A stretch of DNA of 64,000 nt from Andalucia godoyi (GCA_009859145.1 VRVR01000005.1:248001-312000); one strand, 5' to 3'. Shown: positions 52,724 to 62,172, numbered from the stretch's first letter. A program made the numbers and translations. Notes: generated by a model not told the origin, from the letters alone.

Positions 52724-52983
52724 TCAGTCTTGCATACCGTTGCCGGGAAGGGGATAGGCCCCAACACGCCTCACGGCGTTCTTCAGATAGATGTTCCGCG
52801 CTCCGTTCCCAATCTCGATCAATCGGTGAACCACTTTCTCAGCGTGACACGTTGTTCCTGAGAAGGGTGCATTTTGATTTTGACAGCCCTAGCAGCAGGC
52901 ATAGTGACACGTGGTCTCTTAGGAGGTCTGCGGGACCTAGTAGGCCCTGTATCGAGCGGCGTAGGCGTAGGCGAATGCGTCAT
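52724..52983 (-). mobile_element. Internally deleted TnpB/Fanzor element, copy C
   Basis: On the minus strand, an N-terminal fragment (52983-52822) is followed without a gap by a C-terminal fragment (about 52822-52724). The C-terminal part reads, after a one-base frameshift at DRDW, NGARNIYLKNAVRRVGAYP and stops at 52724-52726. It aligns base by base with copy A (GATCGCGACTGG / GATCGAGATTGG) and shares AAGAACGCC...GGCGT..TGGG.CCT with copy D. Nearly all of the nuclease core is therefore missing. This is the structure expected of a deletion derivative of a longer element. Ends are not defined by obvious terminal repeats. Confidence 0.6.
52819..52983 (-). pseudogene. N-terminal TnpB/Fanzor peptide with basic NLS-like patch
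   Basis: A clean 54-codon frame from ATG 52983. After a Thr/Pro-rich lead it has the basic cluster RSRRPPKRPR (residues 16-25), a nuclear-localisation-like sequence. It is followed by AVKIKMHPSQEQRVTLRKWF (33-52), which matches the N-terminal helical motif of TnpB/OrfB (K..l.Pt.eQ...L...f). The frame stops at the deletion junction with the C-terminal remnant. A nuclear signal on a TnpB-like N-terminus is what distinguishes Fanzor from its bacterial relatives. Below the size that automatic gene callers usually keep; probably not functional as a nuclease. Confidence 0.6.
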
Positions 52984-53383
52984 CCCAGCGCACTCACGCC
53001 CCTATTTGAATAAAAAAGTGGACCCAAAAAAAGTGAAACCAACGAATGATAGAATAGATGGCTACGGATGCTGCGTTAAAGAGTGTCGAGAATGCGGAGC
53101 GTGTGTCACCGGCTGAATTTTGGCCGAGCGTGCGTAAGCACAAATTCCCACAATGACTTGTCATTATTCAACGGTAAGGTGCGTGCAGACAGACCGAAAA
53201 CGGAGTATTTTTTCTCGAGTAGTTGGTTGGTTAATTTTGTTTTGGTTTTCTTTGTTCGTTTCCAAAATCGTAGGTGTACTGTTGGGTGCGCTATTTGTGA
53301 TCTTCACTTTCAGTACCCATCCCCCCCTCCCCCTCCTCCTCCTCCTCCTCCTCCTCTCCTTCTTTTCTGTTTGGGTTGGAAAA
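52984..53383. other. Leader region of LRR gene, with (CCT)n
   Basis: 400 bp left of the LRR gene. A pyrimidine tract with (CCT)n at about 53325-53358 lies just before the ATG. The plus-strand frame here (ending RECGACVTG near 53116) reads partly antisense to copy C and is not believed. GTAAGG near 53174 and CGTAGG near 53270 could mark a leader intron, but this is unproven. Confidence 0.5.
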
Positions 53384-55840
53384 ATGGCGGAATATCTGGA
53401 AAATGCCGTTTCGGAGAGTTCCGGAGAATCGAAGCAAGAGGTTCATCGAAAGACATATGTTGATCTTTCTGCAAAGCGGTTGAGTGTGGTTCCGAACATG
53501 AGCTGGACGAATCGATTGACAAAGCGCCTGGATCTTTCGTGTAATGAGATTGCTGATTTTGATGCGAGTGTGATTGCGGCAACGCTGCCGAATCTCGAAG
53601 TGCTGATTTTGAACGATAATTTAGTCCAAGGTCTGGACCGCATCTTTCCGTTATGCACTCTGACGAAGCTCAAAGAACTAGATTTCCGTGGAAACCCCGT
53701 CTGCGATGCGTTTTCAAGAATAACAATTGTTCAGGCGCTGTTTTTCCCGCATCATTCAATGACAAAGCTTCACAAGGACCCGACCGTTGAAAACGACATT
53801 GTCCGTTCGCAAAGTCAAGAAACCGTTCACAACTCCAGCAGTAAGCAGATGGTGCAGCTAAAGTTTGAGCGGCCGCAAAGCTGGCACTCAAAATCATCAA
53901 CCTCGTCAAAATCAGCAGTTCCGTCGTTGGATTTTTCGAACTTGCACAATGCTGACAACAAGATGGTTCATGTTTCGCCAAGAATCCAGTCAGTAAGTAG
54001 GCTTGCTGGAGGCATTTCGAGGTTTGACTCGCGGCTGCAGGAGCTTGAAAAGTTTGGCGATGCTGTGGCGGCTGGAAACGGCAGCGGGCAGACCACACGA
54101 AGATCCTCGACAGCATCGCTGTTTGAACAAGAAGATCAGTTTCGCTCGGCCTCGAATGCGAAGCCGCCTATTTCAGCTCGCGCTAGACCAAAGTCTTCCG
54201 GTGGATCGTTCCGACAGATGGTTACGGATCGTAATGGCCCGTCTGGTCCCGGAAGCGAACGCGGTTTTGGAAAGCCATCTGCTCGGCCGTCAACTTCGGG
54301 AGGTTCGGATTCACATCGATCGAGCCGTTTTCGTCCAGCATCCGGGTCTTCTGCTCCGATTCGCCACGCTGCCTCGTCCATGTTTGAAGAAGAGGAAGAA
54401 GACTTGCGGATTCCAAAGGCCTTTACTCCGAGACCGCCCCCTCTGTCTGCTCGAAGCAGCTTGCAATCTGGATTGGCTTCGTCTGGCCCCATTCCTCGAA
54501 CGCTAACCTTGAACTTGAACACGGCGTCGGAGCGTTGTGAGTTCGCGGGTGATGTGGAAATGTACAGTGAAGAACAGTTCATCTTCCGAGAGAGGGACGA
54601 GGAAGAAGAGGATTTGCAAAGAAATCCGCACAAGACGAAAGCTCGAGTAATTGACTATGACATCACATCTCTGGTTCTTTCCGGCGGACCACTTCCCGCG
54701 TCTCCGCGAAAGTCAGACCGCCCCTCGTCGAAGTTTTTCCCTGCTCTCGAGTTGCTGAATGGGCTTGTCGTGACGATAGACGAACTCAAGGAAGCATACG
54801 CGGAAGCGCGCCTTGCTGTGGTGGCACACAAGTCCATGCAGCTCCCGCCCAAGTTGGCGATGAGAATGAAGAGTTACAAGGATCCTGAAGTAGAGTCGCA
54901 AATCAACCGCGGATTAGGAGAATGTGAAATGACTCCGGATGCTCTGCGGTTGTTCCAGAATCTCTCTCTCTCCGCCAGAGGGTCGCTGAACTCGGCTCGG
55001 TCGATGACGACTTCTGCGTCCCTTGTGGATTCGGCACGGCTGTCTACTGCCCGATCTACAAGTTCTACTGTGGGCTCTCGAACATCCCGCACCCTGATTT
55101 CTGAACGCGGTTTTGAGCATCAGACGCTGGACGACCTGAAGATGATGGTTTGCGAAAGCCACGGCAGATTGTCGATCCCGTCTTATGTAGAATCTGAGCA
55201 CAGGAAGAATCGACGAGAAACAACCCGACTCTTGTCTGCGCGTTCTGCAAGTGTCAAGTTGATTTCACAACAGCGCAAACCATCTGAAGTTCTTGTTTCG
55301 GATATCAGTCGCATGCTGGAAGAAGCGGATGTTCGAGAAAAGGTGTCGTTTGCGTTTGGAGAAAAGAACAGCGCCCAGCTCAAGAACGTCCTTTCGACGA
55401 AGGAGGAACGTGAAAAGCGAGAAGCGGCCCTGAAGCGGCTGGCGTCTCATCAAGAGCGTCTCGTGTTGATTTCAAAAGGGAAACTAACGTTGGCTGCTTC
55501 TATGCGAAACCAGGAAGAAGAAGAGCATGAAAAAGAGCGTCGTGCGAAACTGGGTGTTGGCGACGCACTCAAAATGTACTCATCTGCGCAGCTCGGAGGT
55601 CATTCCAAGGCTGGCACGACGGCAATGTCTGCTCTTCGACAAACGGGCGGACTCGGTCGCGTCAAGGGACCGTCGCGGCATCCGCCATCTTTTGAGGTCC
55701 AGGGTGTTGTGAAGGACCGTGTGCAGCGCAATATTGATGTTCAGCGCTTCCGATCGCGGACTGCGAAAAATGACGGCAGCCCAAGTAGCATTGTGTTGGA
55801 CGATAAGGAGTTTTCATACCGGTCCGATCTATTTCACTGA
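53384..55840 (+). CDS. SDS22-type leucine-rich-repeat protein
   Basis: 818 residues from ATG 53384 (AAAATGG). Residues 20-115 carry about four SDS22-like LRRs: YVDLSAKRLSVVPNMSWTNRLTKRLDLSCNEIADFD, then LPNLEVLILNDNLVQGLDRIFPLCTLTKLKELDFRGNPVCD, closing with an LRR cap (ALFFPHHSMTKLHKDP). Residues 120-470 are Ser/Arg/Pro-rich and disordered. Residues 470-800 are largely charged helix (ISRMLEEADVREKVSFAFGEKNSAQLKNVLSTKEEREKREAALKRL). An N-terminal SDS22 LRR with a long basic/coiled tail resembles axonemal or centrosomal adaptors (LRRC- or CEP97-like), but I cannot name it. Pyrimidine-tract frames upstream are not part of the protein. Confidence 0.75.
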   Translation: MAEYLENAVSESSGESKQEVHRKTYVDLSAKRLSVVPNMSWTNRLTKRLDLSCNEIADFDASVIAATLPNLEVLILNDNLVQGLDRIFPLCTLTKLKELDFRGNPVCDAFSRITIVQALFFPHHSMTKLHKDPTVENDIVRSQSQETVHNSSSKQMVQLKFERPQSWHSKSSTSSKSAVPSLDFSNLHNADNKMVHVSPRIQSVSRLAGGISRFDSRLQELEKFGDAVAAGNGSGQTTRRSSTASLFEQEDQFRSASNAKPPISARARPKSSGGSFRQMVTDRNGPSGPGSERGFGKPSARPSTSGGSDSHRSSRFRPASGSSAPIRHAASSMFEEEEEDLRIPKAFTPRPPPLSARSSLQSGLASSGPIPRTLTLNLNTASERCEFAGDVEMYSEEQFIFRERDEEEEDLQRNPHKTKARVIDYDITSLVLSGGPLPASPRKSDRPSSKFFPALELLNGLVVTIDELKEAYAEARLAVVAHKSMQLPPKLAMRMKSYKDPEVESQINRGLGECEMTPDALRLFQNLSLSARGSLNSARSMTTSASLVDSARLSTARSTSSTVGSRTSRTLISERGFEHQTLDDLKMMVCESHGRLSIPSYVESEHRKNRRETTRLLSARSASVKLISQQRKPSEVLVSDISRMLEEADVREKVSFAFGEKNSAQLKNVLSTKEEREKREAALKRLASHQERLVLISKGKLTLAASMRNQEEEEHEKERRAKLGVGDALKMYSSAQLGGHSKAGTTAMSALRQTGGLGRVKGPSRHPPSFEVQGVVKDRVQRNIDVQRFRSRTAKNDGSPSSIVLDDKEFSYRSDLFH

Positions 55841-56016
55841 CAGGAATGGTGCGACCCAGTTGGGCCTATCTCAGATGCCTCACGTCTTTGTTTTGTTTGA
55901 ATAGCCCGCCTCCATCTCCGAGAATTGTACATTATTCCCCCCCCCCCCTTTTTTTTTCGTTCCTCATTTGTTCCGTTGCAATTATTGGTATAAACAGGGG
56001 GAAAACAACATCATCA
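55841..56016. other. Convergent 3' gap
   Basis: 176 bp between the LRR gene and the IQ-motif gene. It contains a C10T9-type homopolymer junction (CCCCCCCCCC then TTTTTTTTT, about 55938-55958). No gene. Confidence 0.6.
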
Positions 56017-56859
56017 TCATCGCTCATCATTGGTGCTGTTATGGCCATGATCATAACCAGCTTTTGCATCATCGGCATCGTCGTCCAGAAAATCCACCGA
56101 ATCATCACAATGGTCCGGAAACTGCAAACTGGATCCATTGTATCGCGCTGAATGAAACAAGAGTTTCACAAAACTCACGGACAGGAGTCTCCACTCGCGA
56201 TACAGACCACTCATTCGGTGTTTTCCTTCCTCCGAAGCAATGTGTCGAGCATCGAATGACCCTCCCAAGTGATAATGGCACTTGGAACCGCATCGGATGT
56301 GCCATTCCTTCATCATGACCCGCATATTCCTCTTCCATTTTGAAAACGACTCCAATTTTAAAATGCAGCTCTGCAAAACCCTTCGTTTGTGATATTCCGA
56401 TGCATGCTTTTCAATCTCGGCTTCTTTCAACAGCAGTAAATATACTTTTCGTGCAAGCATCCTTCGCCAAAACGACTGAATTGTTACGATGGATTCCATT
56501 CGACGGTTGAAAACAAAGCGTTTTACATGCGTCCGATAAAACCTCTGGATGACACGGACATTCTTGGAAAGAATTGGGAATTCCAAATCCAGTGGAGACG
56601 AATGCGGACCGCGCTCCCGAGAGACGACGGACTGCAGTGGTTTTCTCTTTGCAAAACTCTTGAAGGCCTTTGAAAGAGCCGGAAAATCTTGGCTAAACCG
56701 AAGCATCCATAGCAATCTTGTGAAAACACGCTGGAAAAGCTATTGAAGTGCGTCGAATGACAGAAAGAAAGAAGACTAGAATAAAAAATGCACACAACAC
56801 AAAAAGATATCGACCAATAAGTAAAAGAGGGGGGAAACCTGCAGTTGATGCAGCGCCAT
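56017..56859 (-). CDS. IQ-motif protein, inferred two exons
   Basis: The 0.7-kb open frame begins, without an in-frame ATG at its 5' end, directly after an acceptor (gcttttccag, ending 56731). A mini-exon 56859-56839 (MALHQLQ) with donor gtttcc joins in phase 0, giving 244 residues; an internal ATG at 56706 would give a shorter form. Two IQ-like calmodulin-binding motifs lie in VRVIQRFYRTHVKRFVFNRR and IVTIQSFWRRMLARKVYLLL (I/V-Q-x3-R/W-x3-R). Flanking helices are basic. The tail is acidic (DDSVDFLDDDADDAKAG) then His/Asn-rich. A calmodulin/centrin-binding protein is likely; no named family is evident. Confidence 0.6.
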
Positions 56860-57092
56860 CTGGCGGGAACGGAAGCTCGTGTCTCGTGAAAGTTGAGACT
56901 CACGAAAGCAACGCTATTGTGGAAAAGTCCCACGCTTGGATACTCAGTTTTTCTCTCCTTTCTCTCCTTTCTCTCCTTTCTCTCTTTTCTCTCCTTTCTC
57001 TCCTTTCTCCCCTTTCTCCCCTTTCTCCCCTTTCTTGTTGTTGTTGTTGTTGTTGTTGTTGTTCTTAAGATTTTAAAAATCACTGCGAGACG
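56860..57092. repeat. (TTTCTCTCC)n minisatellite and (GTT)n before RAD21
   Basis: On the plus strand 56951-57034 is a 9-base pyrimidine minisatellite (TTTCTCTCC, later TTTCTCCCC). It is followed at 57035-57063 by (GTT)n, ending 30 bp before the RAD21 start. A long polypyrimidine run at this position must be in the promoter or leader. Confidence 0.8.
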
Positions 57093-59095
57093 ATGTTTTA
57101 CTCTTCGGAGCTCTTGTCGCGAAAGGGGGTCTTTGGCAAACTCTGGCTTGCCGGGACGTCAAAGTCGACGAAACAGCTTTCGAAAAAGGCAGTGCAAGAT
57201 GTGGACGTCGTCAGTATGACGAAGGAGCTTGCCAATCCAAAAGTTGATCTTGCTCTGAGAGCGGAGGGCATTCTGTTGATGGGTCTCGTGGTCATTCACG
57301 ACAGAAAGTGCTCAACGCTACTTCGTATGACTTTAGTGCTTCTCGTTGCCTTTTTTCCGTCTCACACGAGCGTCTTTTTCATTTATATGCATAATATTTG
57401 AAAGACTTGAACCTTACTAATCTCTTGAATCTCTTATTCTTCTTTGACACAGTCGATTCTCAGGAAATCCGAATGCGAATTAGCGCGATTCTGACGATCA
57501 GCGCAGCGAACAGCATCTCGCTCGATCTTCCACCAGAAAAGCTCCGTGCTCGTTTCGATGCCGTAACAATGCAACTGAACTCGAGAGTTAAAAAAACTGG
57601 ACCCGGACCGGGGCTTTCGTTCCTTCCGCTGGCAATCTCTGATCTGGATACGTTGCCGTCTTTTGCGCTGCCGCATGCACAAAACATGTCAGTTGTGGAC
57701 ACTGAGGAAGTACGCGGATTCCGAGATGTTGAGCGTCTGCGGGGACGCCAATCTCACAGCAGTCGCGAGAGCAGCACTTCTGCTATCGAACTGCAGTACT
57801 CCAACACGGATTCCTATCCAGTGGAGAGCCTGCAACTGACCTTCCGGGACGACGATGAGGACGCGGAAAACGCAATGCTCGAAATGGCTAATGGCGCTGG
57901 CGTTGGATTCGCGGAAGAGATTGGCTTTGGAATGGAGAACGATGCGTTCGTTGCGCCGGCATCTCGCAGCGACCTCCGGGCAGAGTACACTGGAGGACCG
58001 GCAAGTGAGGCACGCACAGCGACGACCACAACGTCAAGCTCCCGCCGCAAGCGATTCCGACAACTCGGAACGTGGCCTGTCGTTGACGACGGCGAATCGC
58101 TGGAAATTCCGAACGACGAGATGCGCAGACGGCTGGATGACGCATCCGCAATCATGCTGGAGAGACCGGAGTTTGGACAACCACCTCCAAAACGAATTCG
58201 TTTGTTTTCTATCAACATGCTCTTCAACGGAGGAAGGCTGGATGTTCTGCCAGGATCTCGCGCAATCCCACTGTTTGAGAAGATCTGCTCCGTGGTGGAG
58301 GGCAACATCTATGGAGCCGGTAACGGCATCCTCCAGGATAAACCGAAACGCGGCGCTAAAAAATCAGCAGTTGCGAAAGCCGATGGCCACGTGTTTGACG
58401 CCGCTGGTGCCGACGAAGAGCTTGGTTATGGAAACGACGACGCAGAATATGCTGTGCGACTACCAGTCGACCGCGATGCAAACCAGAACATCTGTCTGGA
58501 CGAGCCAGAAGCGCTGCGAGCAGTATTTGACAACTCGACTACGGTCAAGGACTTTGTGGCTCAGTTTTCTTCTCCTGCGCGAATGTCCATGCTTTCCTTT
58601 ACCGGAAGCGGCAGTTCTGCTGAACGACCGCGCAGAGTATCTGCACTGGCCTCTGAGCTGCTGGGCGAGGAGGAGGCACGAGAAAGCAGCAATGCTGGCG
58701 AAGCGCTGTCTGCGGACTCTGCAGTAGCCCGTGGATCGAAAACGCTCGCAAACAGTGATTCTCAGTTCGTCCTGCAGGAAAGTCTTGATACACAGCTTGT
58801 GCGCAAGCCCGCAAGCCGTCGTCTGTTCGGTGGCGACATTCCGCAGACTCTTGATTCGCAGTCAGAAAAGTTCCTCGCATATGTTCAGGAAGAACTCGCA
58901 CTTCGAGACGTCGGAAACGAAGAGGCGTTCGGACACAGAGCCCGACCAACTGTAGGGTTCCTCAAACACTTGACTGTTGGTGCCAGCCGCCGCATGCATG
59001 CTCTGGCATTCTATCGAGTCTTGATTTTGCAGACTCTGGGTCATGTGCACCTCAGCCAAACCGAAGCATTTGGAGAGATCGAAGTCTCTGCCTAG
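57093..59095 (+). CDS. RAD21: RAD21/REC8 kleisin of cohesin, two exons
   Basis: Exon 1 is 57093-57324, the intron 57325-57452 (gtatga...gacacag, phase 1) and exon 2 57453-59095, giving 624 residues. The N-terminal kleisin head MFYSSELLSRKGVFGKLWLAG...DVVSMTKELANPKVDLALRAEGILLMGLVVIHDRK is the SMC3-binding domain of Rad21/Rec8. The junction reads RKCSTLL|LDSQEIRMRISAIL, keeping the RKv.yLl.D..e...ki pattern. The middle 380 residues are disordered and acidic, as usual. The C-terminal winged helix (RRMHALAFYRVLILQTLGHVHLSQTEAFGEIEVSA, about 590-624) binds the SMC1 head. I cannot decide mitotic Rad21 from meiotic Rec8 by eye. Cohesin rings hold sister chromatids and are cut by separase after APC/C activation. 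Confidence 0.9.
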
Positions 59096-59172
59096 CGCGC
59101 CATCGTTTCCCCGCCCCTTAGTCCCTTTCCACTGCGAATCCCCTGGTCATACATGGTTTTGCGTGTATGTAT

Positions 59173-59204
<32 letters not shown>

Positions 59205-59765
59205 CTCTCTCTCTCTCCCCTCTCCCCTCTCCCCTCTCCATTTATGTGTGAAAATATTAAATTAAAAAAACGTGCCATTCTGTGTTTTCTCCTCGCAAAA
59301 CCTTTTAATTTCCTATCGGGGCTCAGCCCGTCCGCAAAATCCTAGGTCATCTCGGTGCCTATCGTACAACGCCGAGCCGTCCGTGGATGCCAGAACAGAC
59401 AGCACAAAATCTACAGAGCGTTGCTCCCTGCGGTGGCGTGCTCAGGAGCCTGGTGCAGCGGGGCATGTTCCAGTGCCGTTTTGCTTGGCGACAGGTGTTC
59501 AATCTGACATTTGAACGGACTGTAGTTCGGAGTCTTTGGAGCATTTTCCCTCAGCAAACAAAGAAGAGCGAAAACTCCCCCGTTTTGATGGGCACTTTTC
59601 GTCCTGATCAATAATCATAATCGTCCTTCCATCTCTCTTTAGGTTTTTTAAATTATTTTATTAACATTCTTTTTTTATCTGTATGAGAATCCTTTTCATT
59701 TTTCTTCACAGATTCACATTCTTGTATAATTCTTGGCTTTTTTGTGATATTGGAACGAGCTAAAC
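59096..59765. other. Gap with (TG)n(CT)n and ambiguous short frames
   Basis: A (TG)n run at about 59170-59203 passes into (TC)n and TCTCCCC repeats to 59237, just past the RAD21 stop. Between 59359 and 59614 both strands are open. The plus strand reads 75 codons from ATG 59387 to a stop. The minus strand reads 61 codons from ATG 59544, starting MLQRLRTTVRSNVRLN, basic like a mitochondrial presequence. I cannot decide which, if either, is coding. Confidence 0.5.
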
Positions 59766-61499
59766 ATGTCGATGGCTGCGGTTTCTTCTGTCCTGTGCTG
59801 TTTGTGCGGTCTGACTATGGAGCCGAATCCGTCAAACATGTGTGTGTCTTGTCTCCGTCAGCAAGTGGACATCACGGATGGGATTTCGAAGGAGCTTATG
59901 CTGCAGTTCTGCCGCGGATGTGGGCGGTATCTAGTGCCACCCAACGGCTGGGTGTACGCAGAGCTGGAGTCAAAGGAGCTTCTTGCATTGTGTCTGAAAC
60001 GAATCAAGGGTATGAAGACCGTGAAACTTGTTGATGCAGGTTTTGTGTGGACAGAGCCTCATTCAAAGCGACTGAAAGTGCGAATTACGATTCAAAAGGA
60101 GGTGATGGACTCGACGATTTTGCAGCAGTCGCTGGTGGTGACGTATATTGTGCATCAGCAGCAGTGTGAATCTTGCTCGCGTCTCGAATCCGACCAGACG
60201 TGGCGCGCTGCGTGCCAGGTTCGGCAAAAGGTGGAGCATAAGAGAACGTTCTTGTACTTGGAACAGCTGATCCTCAAGCATAACATGCACTCACACACGG
60301 TCACGATCAAGGACCAGCCGGACGGCATCGACTTTTTCTTCAATCACCGAACTCATGCACTGCAGTTCACTGCTTTCTTGCATTCTGTAGCTCCGGCAAC
60401 TTCGCTGACCGCAAAGCAGCTGATTTCGCAAGACGATCATTCCAACACATACAATTTCAAGTACACGTTCTCGGTGGAACTTGCGCCGGTGTGCAGAGAC
60501 GACATGGTCGTCATTCCACCGAAGATGCATTCACAGATGGGCGGTATTGGACCGGTTGTGCTCGTTTACAAGGTGTCAAATGCAATCCATCTGATCGATC
60601 CGCAGACTCTGCAGACTGCGGAAATCGAGCCGAAAATCTACTTTAAGAATCCATTCCGGGCCACTCTTGGCGCAAAGAACCTCACCGAGTTTGTGGTTCT
60701 GGATGTCGAGCCGGTGTCGTTTACCAACAAACAACTCCAGTCGTCGTACGCGTCGTCGCGCTTCAAGCTTGTCGAAGCAACCTTGGCAAGGTCGTCCGAC
60801 TTGGGAGTGAATGACAATGTGTCGTTTGTCCGCACGCATCTGGGCCATCTGTTGCACCCTGGGGACACCGTTATGGGTTACGATCTCACCACTGCGGTTG
60901 CCAATGATTCGGCGTTCATGGACTACATGTCCTCTGCAGCATCCTCCAATGCTGTCCAGGCCTCCAATGCCGCGTCGGGATCTGCAAACGCAAAGAACCG
61001 CATTTCATCGAGGTTTCCAGATATCGTGCTGATCAGAAAGGTATATCCAAATAATGCGAAGCGATCAAAGAAGCGCAAGTGGCATCTCCGAAGGTTGGCG
61101 GTCGAGGGAACTGCAGACGGCACGATCGGCGCCGCCGGAGACGGTGGACTGTCGAAAAAGTCTGCTGCCCAATACGATATGGCTGTCCAAAGGGCGGCAG
61201 ATGACTATGAACATTTTTTGCAGGATCTTGAAGAGGATCCGGAGCTGAGAGCGCAGGTGCGCTTGTTCAAGAACTCACAGGCAATCCGTCAAAAGGATGC
61301 GGACGGAATGTCCGTTGCGTCAACATTCGACGAGGATTTGCCGCAGGTTCCGGCAGACGAACTTGTTGAAGAAGCCGCGTACAGAGTGGTTCACACGGGC
61401 GAAGCGCTGAAGACAGACGACGATCTCGAGAGCCATGCAGATGACGATTTGGACAGTACGGTAGAAAGTATGGATGACGGTGATTCAACTGCCGAGTAG
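59766..61499 (+). CDS. NMD3: NMD3 60S ribosomal export adaptor
   Basis: 577 residues from ATG 59766 (human 503; the extra is an acidic tail). Zinc-binding pairs typical of NMD3 are all present: CCLCG, MCVSCL, FCRGCG and CESCSR within the first 145 residues. Family blocks follow: CRGCGRYLVPPNGWVYAELESKELLALCLKRI, LVDAGFVWTEPHSKRLKVRITIQKEV, WRAACQVRQKVEHKRTFLYLEQLILKH and DGIDFFFNHRTHALQFTAFL, then LAPVCRDDMVVIPP and the mid-domain FKNPFRATLGAKNLTEFVVLDVEP. The C-terminal acidic region would carry the nuclear export signal. NMD3 escorts pre-60S subunits through the pore with CRM1. Single exon. Confidence 0.95.
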   Translation: MSMAAVSSVLCCLCGLTMEPNPSNMCVSCLRQQVDITDGISKELMLQFCRGCGRYLVPPNGWVYAELESKELLALCLKRIKGMKTVKLVDAGFVWTEPHSKRLKVRITIQKEVMDSTILQQSLVVTYIVHQQQCESCSRLESDQTWRAACQVRQKVEHKRTFLYLEQLILKHNMHSHTVTIKDQPDGIDFFFNHRTHALQFTAFLHSVAPATSLTAKQLISQDDHSNTYNFKYTFSVELAPVCRDDMVVIPPKMHSQMGGIGPVVLVYKVSNAIHLIDPQTLQTAEIEPKIYFKNPFRATLGAKNLTEFVVLDVEPVSFTNKQLQSSYASSRFKLVEATLARSSDLGVNDNVSFVRTHLGHLLHPGDTVMGYDLTTAVANDSAFMDYMSSAASSNAVQASNAASGSANAKNRISSRFPDIVLIRKVYPNNAKRSKKRKWHLRRLAVEGTADGTIGAAGDGGLSKKSAAQYDMAVQRAADDYEHFLQDLEEDPELRAQVRLFKNSQAIRQKDADGMSVASTFDEDLPQVPADELVEEAAYRVVHTGEALKTDDDLESHADDDLDSTVESMDDGDSTAE

Positions 61500-61695
61500 A
61501 ATCGTAAATCTGGAGATCATGAAAGCACAATGCACATTTTATTTCACGCCGGTTCCCTTTGATGCTTCCATTTATTTCCCTCTTTCCTCCCTCCCCCCGC
61601 CTCCGAGAGGAAAATATCATTCTCGAGGAAACACGCGTCTTGGATGCAGGAGGACACGCAGGAGAGCGACGGAAAGAAAGAAGAAAACCGAAACC

Positions 61696-61703
61696 AAAAA
61701 AAA
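61696..61703 (-). terminator. RNA polymerase III T-run after tRNA-Arg
   Basis: Eight A residues on the plus strand give an eight-T run on the minus strand, four bases beyond the tRNA 3' end (CTAA then T8). This is the expected Pol III terminator. Confidence 0.9.
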
Positions 61704-61707
61704 TTAG

Positions 61708-61781
61708 CGAGCATGGCAGGACTCGAACCTGCAACCTCCTAATTCGTAGTCAGATGCGCTATCCAATTACGCCACACGCCC
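61708..61781 (-). tRNA. tRNA-Arg(ACG)
   Basis: Reading the minus strand, GGGCGTG pairs with CATGCTC as a seven-pair acceptor (two G-U). The D arm is GCG TAATTGGATAG CGC. The anticodon arm is TCTGA-CTACGAA-TTAGG with anticodon ACG (read as inosine-CG, Arg CGN). The variable loop is five bases. The T arm is GCAGG-TTCGAGT-CCTGC, and the discriminator is G. Internal A and B boxes (TGGCGTAATTGG, GGTTCGAGTCC) are intact, no intron, and CCA is not encoded, as in eukaryotes. It lies 208 bp past the NMD3 stop, on the opposite strand. Confidence 0.95.
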
Positions 61782-61871
61782 GCAGGACGCCTGATCCGCC
61801 CCTTTGTTTATCATGATTTTGATGATTTACGCTGCTCCCGTCTACAGAAAACGGTTTTCGGACGAGGCCGT
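61782..61871. other. Short spacer between tRNA-Arg and copy D
   Basis: About 90 bp of upstream flank of tRNA-Arg with no other recognisable signal. Confidence 0.5.
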
Positions 61872-62043
61872 GTGCAGTCTTGGGTCGGAACCGAATGCGA
61901 CTTTCAGTTCAGAAGGGCGCAGGCCCACTACGCCGGGGCGTTCTTCAAAAATAGATGTGGAGCACACCATTCCAATTTCTCCATCTAGACATGACCGGAC
62001 ATGATGAGCACACCGGATCGGCGATGGACTGGCGCGCGAACGG
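61872..62043 (-). mobile_element. TnpB/Fanzor C-terminal remnant, copy D
   Basis: The minus strand reads VCSSCPVMS...NWNGVLHIYF, then, after a frameshift, KNA. Position for position this is a decayed version of VFRCPACPAMVDRDWNSAHNIYLK in copy A and of NGARNIYLKNA in copy C. It then shares GAACGCC..GGCGT..TGGG.CCT..CCCTTC with copy C. Near its right end CAAGACTGCAC recurs in copies B and C. The catalytic DRD is lost, so the copy is inert. It lies about 90 bp upstream of tRNA-Arg. Confidence 0.55.
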
Positions 62044-62172
62044 CACAAAAAAAAAAAAGCGAACAGAAAACCACGTTGTCTGAAATGTCTGGGTGAGCGT
62101 TGTAAAGTAGAGTGAACAGTGGGTTACTGTAACAAGTTGTAACTTTTTAACGTATCAAAGACAATAAAAAAA

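Noticed and set aside
52874-53116. Plus-strand frame ending in RECGACVTG that looks like a zinc ribbon
   Set aside because: It lacks an ATG and is antisense to the better-supported N-terminal fragment of copy C. The Cys pairs fall outside the homologous part.
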